Shown here: positions 6,939 through 11,527 of the stretch, one piece after another
How the letters are laid out: every line of letters begins with the position of its first letter
Position numbering within the stretch: the stretch's first letter is position 1
Assembly: GCA_016784425.1 (NCBI GenBank)
Contig: JADHUQ010000061.1
Span: 1 to 11,527, forward strand
Direction of reading: 5' to 3'
Origin: Candidatus Delongbacteria bacterium
GTDB lineage: Bacteria; CAIWAD01; BS150m-G50
DNA length: 11,527 nucleotides
Notes under the pieces: generated by a model
Databases searched by the model: none
The model's input: the letters and a program-made list of their open reading frames with translations, nothing else
Told to the model about the DNA's origin: nothing
Translations under genes and position numbers: made by a program

Positions 6939-8434
6939 AGTCGGTACTTCCATTTCCAGCTGTTGTGGTGATTGGGAGCTTCAGGCTCAGGCAGATGATC
7001 CTGCTGCAGCTTTTCAGAGGCCAGTTTACGTATAATACCTGCCACGGCTGCCACTTCACGCTCCGCTGTCGTCAGCTCCAGTTGCTCCACTGAATTGAAA
7101 TGCTCCTCTACAAAATGGGTACTGTACTCGCCCTCCTGAAAGGCCTGATGAGCCAGCACAAATTGACAGAAATCGATGTTGGTATCTACACCATCTATCT
7201 GGTATTCACGCAATGCGCGCTGCATGCGGCGCACCGCCGTAGGACGGTTGTCCCCAAAGACCGACAACTTGGCAATCATCGGGTCATAATAGATTGAGAT
7301 TTCTGAACCGGCAGTGACTGCGGCATCCAGTCTGACCCAGCCACCTGCAGGTGCGTGATACGCCGTCAACCTGCCCGTAGTGGGAAGGAATCCGGCCAGT
7401 GTATCCTCGGCATAGATGCGACACTCGATCGAGTGTCCCTGCGGCTTGATATCCTTCTGCTGAAGTATGAGCCGTTCACCCTCGGCGATGCGAATCTGCT
7501 GTTCCACCAGATCAATTCCTGTGGTCCATTCTGTAACCGGATGCTCCACCTGCAAGCGGGTGTTCATTTCGAGGAAGTAATAGTTATAGTGCTTATCGAC
7601 CAGGAATTCAACCGTGCCGGCATTGACATAATCTGCCCCACGGGTTGCCTGGAGGGCGGTGGCGCAGATCCTCTCTCGCAATGCTTCATCGATGAAAGGA
7701 GACGGAGTCTCTTCAATCACCTTCTGGTGGCGTCGTTGAATAGAACATTCACGCTCGAACAGGTGTATCACATTCCCATGAGTATCCGCCAGCACCTGAA
7801 CTTCAATATGATGCGGTTCTTCCAGGTACTTCTCAATATAGACAGCATCCGAGCCAAAGCTGGAACTGGATTCGCGGCGGGCAGCCTCCAGAGCTGCTCC
7901 AAACTCCTCAGCCGCCTTAACAATGCGCATCCCCTTGCCACCGCCCCCCGCAACAGCCTTCAGCATGATCGGAAATCCGATATCGCGTGCCACTTCCAGA
8001 GCTGCATCGGCGTCGGTGATTTCCTCTTCGGTACCGGGGACTACCGGTACACCAGCGGCAATCATACGCCGGCGGGCTTCAATCTTGGCGCCCATTGCAG
8101 CGATGGTCTCCGGACCGGGCCCGATAAAGATCAAACCAGCTTCTGCGCAACGACGAGCAAACTCAGCATTCTCAGCCAGGAAACCGTAGCCGGGATGTAT
8201 GGCATCGGCCTGCTGTTGCTGCGCTACTTCCAAAATCCGCTCAATGTTCAGGTAGCTGGCGGCGGCCGGGGCGTCACCGATACAACAGGCGTAATCCGCT
8301 GCACGGACGAAAGGTGCGCTACGGTCAACCGTGGAGTAAACCGCCACCGAGGTGATCCCCAACTCACTACAGGTACGGATAACCCGCAGTGCGATCTCGC
8401 CGCGGTTGGCCACCAGAATTCGTTTAATCGCCAA
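6935..8434 (-). CDS. accC: Biotin carboxylase (ATP-grasp), acetyl/propionyl-CoA carboxylase type
   Basis: It catalyses ATP- and bicarbonate-dependent carboxylation of the biotin on its partner carrier. At 499 residues it has all three usual parts: an N-terminal domain (KRILVANRGEIALRVIR, HPGYGFLAEN 80-89), an ATP-grasp domain with the glycine-rich loop GGGGKGM (163-169), and the C-terminal domain (IECRIYAEDTLAGFLPTTG). Expected catalytic and ligand residues are present: Lys117, Lys159, His209, Glu211, Glu276, Glu289, Asn291 and Arg293 in EMNTRLQVEHP. About 50 residues follow the usual 450-residue core: a helix rich in Ala/Val/Ile, a Pro/Asn-rich linker and WKWKYRL. The start codon is TTG, chosen because MAIKRILVANRG is the family N-terminus and a strong ribosome site precedes it. 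The carrier gene overlaps its stop by 4 bases. Membership in fatty-acid ACC versus a catabolic acyl-CoA carboxylase is unresolved; the neighbours favour the latter. Confidence 0.96.
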   Translation of the reverse strand: MAIKRILVANRGEIALRVIRTCSELGITSVAVYSTVDRSAPFVRAADYACCIGDAPAAASYLNIERILEVAQQQQADAIHPGYGFLAENAEFARRCAEAGLIFIGPGPETIAAMGAKIEARRRMIAAGVPVVPGTEEEITDADAALEVARDIGFPIMLKAVAGGGGKGMRIVKAAEEFGAALEAARRESSSSFGSDAVYIEKYLEEPHHIEVQVLADTHGNVIHLFERECSIQRRHQKVIEETPSPFIDEALRERICATALQATRGADYVNAGTVEFLVDKHYNYYFLEMNTRLQVEHPVTEWTTGIDLVEQQIRIAEGERLILQQKDIKPQGHSIECRIYAEDTLAGFLPTTGRLTAYHAPAGGWVRLDAAVTAGSEISIYYDPMIAKLSVFGDNRPTAVRRMQRALREYQIDGVDTNIDFCQFVLAHQAFQEGEYSTHFVEEHFNSVEQLELTTAEREVAAVAGIIRKLASEKLQQDHLPEPEAPNHHNSWKWKYRL

Positions 8435-8441
8435 TAGTCAA

Positions 8442-8449
8442 TCCTTCCT
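8442..8449 (-). promoter_or_regulatory. Strong Shine-Dalgarno (AGGAAGGA) fixing a TTG start
   Basis: AGGAAGGA on the minus strand lies 7 bases before the TTG at 8434. No in-frame ATG is available near the conserved N-terminus of the biotin carboxylase, so this site decides the start. Confidence 0.75.
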
Positions 8450-8480
8450 GAATCATCGGTCCTGGACGTGACAGGTAGCG

Positions 8481-9320
8481 CTATTCACCTTTGAACTGTG
8501 GGGTACGTTTTTCCAGGAAAGCCAGAGTACCCTCCTTCATGTCAGCCGTGGCGCAAACTTCGCCGAACAGTGTTGCTTCCAGTTGCATCCCGCTGACCAG
8601 GTCTGTTTCCAGACCATTATTCACCGCGTTCAAGGCAATCCTGATCGCAGCTGCGGAGGGCTTCAGGAACTGACGCGCGAACTTGTCGACCTCCTGCAGA
8701 AACAGGTCACGGTCAAAGAGCGGTCTTCCCTTGGCGTCGGTCTGCAGTTCCCCCTTTTCGTCAACCAGGCGGGCGTCGACAACCTGATTGACCAGACCCA
8801 TTTCCAGAGCAGCGGAAGCGTTTACCAATTTACCGGATGCTATCATCTCTATGGCTCGACCCTTGCCGATCAGTCGTGGTAGTCGCTGTGTTCCGCCGTA
8901 CCCCGGGATGACTCCCAGGGTAACCTCCGGTAGTCCAAACATGGCATTATGCGCGGCAACACGCATGGAAGCTGCCAGGGCTAATTCACAGCCTCCCCCC
9001 AGGGCAAAACCATTAACTGCAGCAATCACAGGTTTACCCAGGTTCTCGAGCTGGTTAAACACCTGCTGCCCCCGCTGCGCGAACTGCTCCGCTTCCGCTG
9101 GCGACAGTGGATTGATCTCGCTGATATCAGCTCCTGCGACAAAGGCGCGATCACCCGCACCGGTAACAATCACTACGCGGCAGGAATTATCTGAGCGCAC
9201 CTCTTCCAGCACCTTTCCCAGTTCACTGACCGTTTCCACGTTCAACGCATTAAGTTTGTCCGGTCGATTGATCGTGACCAGGGCAACAGCACCAGCCCGC
9301 TCAAGTAACACATTACTCAT
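8481..9320 (-). CDS. Enoyl-CoA hydratase/isomerase (crotonase) family protein
   Basis: At 279 residues it belongs to the crotonase fold, most like short-chain enoyl-CoA hydratases that add water to trans-2-enoyl-CoA such as crotonyl-CoA. The oxyanion-hole segments are AFVAGADI (59-66) and FALGGGCELALA (105-116). The two catalytic glutamates are Glu112 and Glu132 (PEVTLGVIPGYGGTQRLPRL), 20 residues apart as in classical hydratases, so true hydratase activity is plausible. A polar insertion of about 22 residues (near 186-208) makes it longer than the usual 255-260. CGGAGA lies about 8 bases before the ATG. It is the first gene after a 92-bp gap and is followed 46 bp later by biotin carboxylase, which suggests a shared short-chain acyl-CoA pathway such as butyrate, amino-acid or branched acid metabolism. 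Which of these cannot be told from sequence alone. Confidence 0.92.
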   Translation of the reverse strand: MSNVLLERAGAVALVTINRPDKLNALNVETVSELGKVLEEVRSDNSCRVVIVTGAGDRAFVAGADISEINPLSPAEAEQFAQRGQQVFNQLENLGKPVIAAVNGFALGGGCELALAASMRVAAHNAMFGLPEVTLGVIPGYGGTQRLPRLIGKGRAIEMIASGKLVNASAALEMGLVNQVVDARLVDEKGELQTDAKGRPLFDRDLFLQEVDKFARQFLKPSAAAIRIALNAVNNGLETDLVSGMQLEATLFGEVCATADMKEGTLAFLEKRTPQFKGE

Positions 9321-9352
9321 GGGTATAATCTCCGGTTGGTTAATCAGTTAAA

Positions 9353-9373
9353 GTGTGATACAAGTTATCACAC
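9353..9373. promoter_or_regulatory. Perfect inverted repeat upstream of the crotonase gene: operator or terminator
   Basis: GTGTGATA-N5-TATCACAC has 8-bp perfect arms around CAAGT, 32 bases before the crotonase ATG and 37 bases after the rfaE2 stop. It has the size and symmetry of a dimeric regulator site (TetR, GntR or CRP/FNR-like). It contains the TGTGA/TCACA half-sites of CRP, but they are separated by 9 rather than 6 bases. In the minus-strand RNA it would also form a hairpin followed by UUUAA, a weak terminator for the heptose operon. Both readings fit. Confidence 0.5.
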
Positions 9374-9412
9374 CCGCCCTATAAATCCAGTGTTCCGGCT
9401 CAGTATTGTATC

Positions 9413-9916
9413 TCAAGAGGATTCATCACCATATATCTCGAGGATTTTTGCCACCAGACCTGAGGTAGACAGACCGGGAACCATTGCGATGGTTCTCACT
9501 TCTCCACCGGCGGCAAGTACTTCTGATCCACCAACGATATCCTCCAGCCTGTAATCAGCGCCTTTGACCAGGATGTCCGGCTGCAAAGCCGAGATCAGCT
9601 CCAGGGGGGTGTCCTCGTCAAACAGTACTACATAATCCACACAACGCAGGGCTCGTAACAGGTGATGGCGGTGTCGTTCGCTGACAACCGGGCGTCGCGG
9701 ACCTTTCAGTCTTCTCACGGAAGCATCGCTGTTCAATCCCACCACCAGGCGGTCGCCCAGTGCGGCTGCAGCCTCCAGGTAGGTGACATGGCCGGCGTGC
9801 AGAATATCAAAGACTCCGTTGGTGAAAACGATTCTGACACCCTGCTTTCGAACCTGCTTCAACAGGGGCAGCAGCTCCCGCCACCCGGTCAAACCCTGCG
9901 TGTCAAGTTCACTCAT
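9413..9916 (-). CDS. rfaE2: D-glycero-beta-D-manno-heptose 1-phosphate adenylyltransferase (HldE C-terminal domain type)
   Basis: A cytidylyltransferase-fold enzyme that makes ADP-heptose for the lipopolysaccharide inner core. The 167-residue protein matches the C-terminal half of E. coli HldE. Motifs are FTNGVFDILHAGHVTYL with the HxGH nucleotide-binding signature, GLNSDASVRRLKG, LFDEDTPLELI, PDILVKGADY and the C-terminal GLSTSGLV. The ATG at 9916 is chosen because it gives the family N-terminus and has GGGAG 7 bases upstream. A longer in-frame reading to 10084 would add 56 Cys/Trp/Pro-rich residues lying over the kinase gene and is rejected. The start overlaps the end of the kinase gene by 8 bases in another frame, so the two halves of HldE are separate but translationally coupled. 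Confidence 0.93.
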   Translation of the reverse strand: MSELDTQGLTGWRELLPLLKQVRKQGVRIVFTNGVFDILHAGHVTYLEAAAALGDRLVVGLNSDASVRRLKGPRRPVVSERHRHHLLRALRCVDYVVLFDEDTPLELISALQPDILVKGADYRLEDIVGGSEVLAAGGEVRTIAMVPGLSTSGLVAKILEIYGDESS

Positions 9917-10862
9917 GCCAGCACTCCCGTAGTTTTTCCAAACGCACCGGTACTGCTCCCAGCTCCTGGCAAACCAGCCCGGCACAGGTGTTAGCAAAGC
10001 GGGCAGCTTCAACCAGGGTGGAACCGCTGAGCAGTCCCAACACCAGGGCGGCGATGACGGTATCACCTGCCCCAGAGACATCAATCACATCCTGAACCTC
10101 TGTAGGAATGCGATGTATCACTTCCTGATCAAAAGTCATCATACCTTCCGCGCCGCGGGTGATTACGAGGTGACGGCACTGCAGTCGCTCCCGTAAGGTA
10201 CGGCCAATCTCCTCAAGCGTAGCCGTAGCGGGCAATTCCGCCTGCAACGCCTGACGCGCCTCCTTAAGGTTGGGTTTGAACAGGTCTACACCATGGTAGG
10301 CAAAAAAGTGTTCCCGTTTGGGATCGACCGCAGTCAGAACTTGCTGTTCGCGACAAAGTTGCACCAGCCATTCAACCAGTTCGGGTTGCACCAGACCTTT
10401 GTTATAATCCTGGATGATAACAGCGTCAACGGTGGGAACCAGGTTGGCGAGCAGGTGACGCAGTCTTTTATCAGTCTCGGAAGCAGGTGGCAGAATCTGT
10501 TCACGATCCACCCTCACCACATGGTGGCTACCAGCGATAATACGGGTTTTGAGCGTAGTCTCACGATCTTCAGTGACGAGAATACCATCGGTTACTACGT
10601 TTTCATGGGAAAGCAGTTCACGGATGCGGGCTCCTGCTTCATCCGGCCCCACCAGCCCTAGTGGCAGCACCCGTGCGCCCAGCGCTGCCAGATTGTTGAC
10701 TACATTGGCAGCGCCACCGGGGGCGTCAAAACGGCGCCGTTCTTCCAGCACCGGGACAGGTGCTTCCGGTGAGATACGTGACACATCACCATGCAGATAG
10801 CGATCCAGCATCAGGTCGCCAAATACCAGTACACTGAATTTGGCCAGGTCTTGCAGTTTCAT
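9909..10862 (-). CDS. rfaE1: D-glycero-beta-D-manno-heptose-7-phosphate kinase (HldE N-terminal domain type)
   Basis: A PfkB/ribokinase-family kinase that phosphorylates heptose 7-phosphate at C1, the step before the adenylyl transfer by its neighbour. At 317 residues it covers the family fold: VLVFGDLMLDRYLHGDVSRI at the N-terminus, the first PfkB signature region GGAANVVNNLAALG (49-62), VDPKR and FKPNLKEA in the middle, and DVSGAGDTVIAAL with catalytic Asp267 in GAGD. The ATG at 10862 forms a 4-base ATGA overlap with the upstream methyltransferase stop and has GGAGAG 6 bases before it. An in-frame start at 10970 lies inside the methyltransferase and adds a 36-residue tail foreign to the family, so it is rejected. 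Together with rfaE2 it indicates a heptose-containing lipopolysaccharide or related surface glycan. Confidence 0.94.
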   Translation of the reverse strand: MKLQDLAKFSVLVFGDLMLDRYLHGDVSRISPEAPVPVLEERRRFDAPGGAANVVNNLAALGARVLPLGLVGPDEAGARIRELLSHENVVTDGILVTEDRETTLKTRIIAGSHHVVRVDREQILPPASETDKRLRHLLANLVPTVDAVIIQDYNKGLVQPELVEWLVQLCREQQVLTAVDPKREHFFAYHGVDLFKPNLKEARQALQAELPATATLEEIGRTLRERLQCRHLVITRGAEGMMTFDQEVIHRIPTEVQDVIDVSGAGDTVIAALVLGLLSGSTLVEAARFANTCAGLVCQELGAVPVRLEKLRECWHE

Positions 10863-11527
10863 GAGCTTCTCTCCAGTAGTGCCACGCTCTCGGTGTGCAT
10901 GGTGTAGGGAAACATGTCCACCGGTAGCACCCGCCGGGGTTGATAGCCACTGTCGGCCAGCAGACGGCAATCGCGTGCCAGCGTAGCTGGATTACAGGAG
11001 ACATAGACAATCCTCTGCGGTGCCAGCTCGGCCAGCCAGGCCAGCACATCGCGGTGCACACCGTTGCGGGGAGGATCCAGTACCACCACGTCCGGACGGG
11101 GGCGGTTCCCGGCTGTCAGGGTCTCTTTGAGATCTCCTTCGATAAAACTCATATTATCTACACTGTTCATACGGGTATTACGTCGCGCATTTCGGACTGC
11201 TGCCGGCACCATCTCGAAACCCCAGCCCTCCTTGATCTGGTCAGCCAGGTAGATGGCAATGGTTCCGGCACCGCAGAAGAGGTCATAGAGCACCTCGCTA
11301 CCGGTCAGTCCGGCCTGAAGTCTGGTAAGTTCGTACAACTTTTCTGCCTGCAGGGTATTGGTCTGGAAAAATGAGTCGGCGGATATCTCGTAAACCCGAT
11401 CACCATTCTGTTCATGTATCACACCGGGGCCATAGAGAATGTGTTCCTCCTCACCGGTGGCCACGCTGGACCAGGAGCGGGTGACGTTGTTGACAATCGT
11501 TGTCAAACCGGGAAACTCCGCCTGCAG
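10859..11527 (-). CDS. rlmD: TrmA/RumA-family 23S rRNA (uracil-5-)-methyltransferase, C-terminal part
   Basis: The visible 222 residues run off the right edge; the frame stays open to the last base, so the N-terminal TRAM/iron-sulfur part is missing. The enzyme transfers a methyl group from S-adenosylmethionine to C5 of a uridine in RNA. Motifs in order are LYGPGVIHE and SFFQTNTLQAEKLYEL (family region before the methyltransferase fold), SAM-binding LYDLFCGAGTIAIYLA, VVVLDPPRNGVH, and the nucleophilic cysteine in VYVSCNPATLARDC, ending VDMFPYTMHTESVALLER. These define the TrmA/RlmD/RlmC family; the assignment to 23S position 1939 (RlmD) rather than another site is a family-level guess. The stop overlaps the heptose kinase start by 4 bases. 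Confidence 0.88.
   Translation of the reverse strand: MQAEFPGLTTIVNNVTRSWSSVATGEEEHILYGPGVIHEQNGDRVYEISADSFFQTNTLQAEKLYELTRLQAGLTGSEVLYDLFCGAGTIAIYLADQIKEGWGFEMVPAAVRNARRNTRMNSVDNMSFIEGDLKETLTAGNRPRPDVVVLDPPRNGVHRDVLAWLAELAPQRIVYVSCNPATLARDCRLLADSGYQPRRVLPVDMFPYTMHTESVALLERSS

Noticed and set aside
9353..9373. Classical CRP binding site
   Set aside because: The TGTGA and TCACA halves are separated by 9 bases, not 6, so it is kept only as a generic inverted repeat.
10863..10970. N-terminal extension of the heptose kinase to an ATG at 10970, and of the adenylyltransferase to 10084
   Set aside because: The added residues overlap the upstream gene in another frame, do not resemble the families, and the internal starts have good ribosome sites and coupling overlaps.

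Overview
The whole window is coded on the minus strand and reads right to left. The C-terminal tail of the secreted protease (the NYPNPFNPTTTI type A sorting signal of type IX secretion), a secreted beta-helix protein beside it, and a heptose pathway for lipopolysaccharide point to a diderm of the Fibrobacteres-Chlorobi-Bacteroidetes (FCB) superphylum. The mid-range GC and the form of the tail suit a non-Bacteroidetes lineage, such as the Calditrichota, KSB1, Marinimicrobia, Cloacimonadota or Latescibacterota type. The exact phylum cannot be read from this window.

In order of transcription: (1) 11527-9413 is a tightly overlapped housekeeping operon. It holds the C-terminal part of an RlmD/RumA-type rRNA m5U methyltransferase, then RfaE1 (heptose-7-phosphate kinase) and RfaE2 (heptose-1-phosphate adenylyltransferase), which together do the work of HldE. 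(2) A 92-bp gap carries a perfect 8-bp inverted repeat. (3) 9320-6417 encodes an enoyl-CoA hydratase/isomerase-family protein, a biotin carboxylase and a biotinyl carrier protein, the last two sharing an ATGA overlap. (4) A 118-bp AT-rich gap with promoter-like elements leads to two bacterial microcompartment (BMC) hexamer shell genes at 6298-5424, with a 9-bp-stem hairpin between them. The second shell protein has an unusual pore loop and a C-terminal extension. (5) Seventeen bases after the second shell gene begins a subtilisin-like protease with signal peptide, propeptide and sorting tail (5406-2689). (6) After a 188-bp leader comes a large exported right-handed beta-helix protein with Fn3-like repeats (2500 to the window edge, incomplete).

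The most noteworthy part is the middle. Two shell proteins sit directly behind acyl-CoA and biotin carboxylation genes. No pentamer (BMC-P), no tandem-domain shell protein and no classic BMC signature enzyme (aldehyde dehydrogenase, diol dehydratase, ammonia lyase, glycyl radical enzyme) appears on either side. This is either a satellite shell locus serving a compartment encoded elsewhere, or shell genes associated with a less familiar acyl-CoA/biotin-dependent process. Co-transcription with a secreted protease is also unexpected. No RNA genes, CRISPR arrays, insertion sequences or transfer boundaries were seen, and no gene-free stretch exceeds 300 bases.
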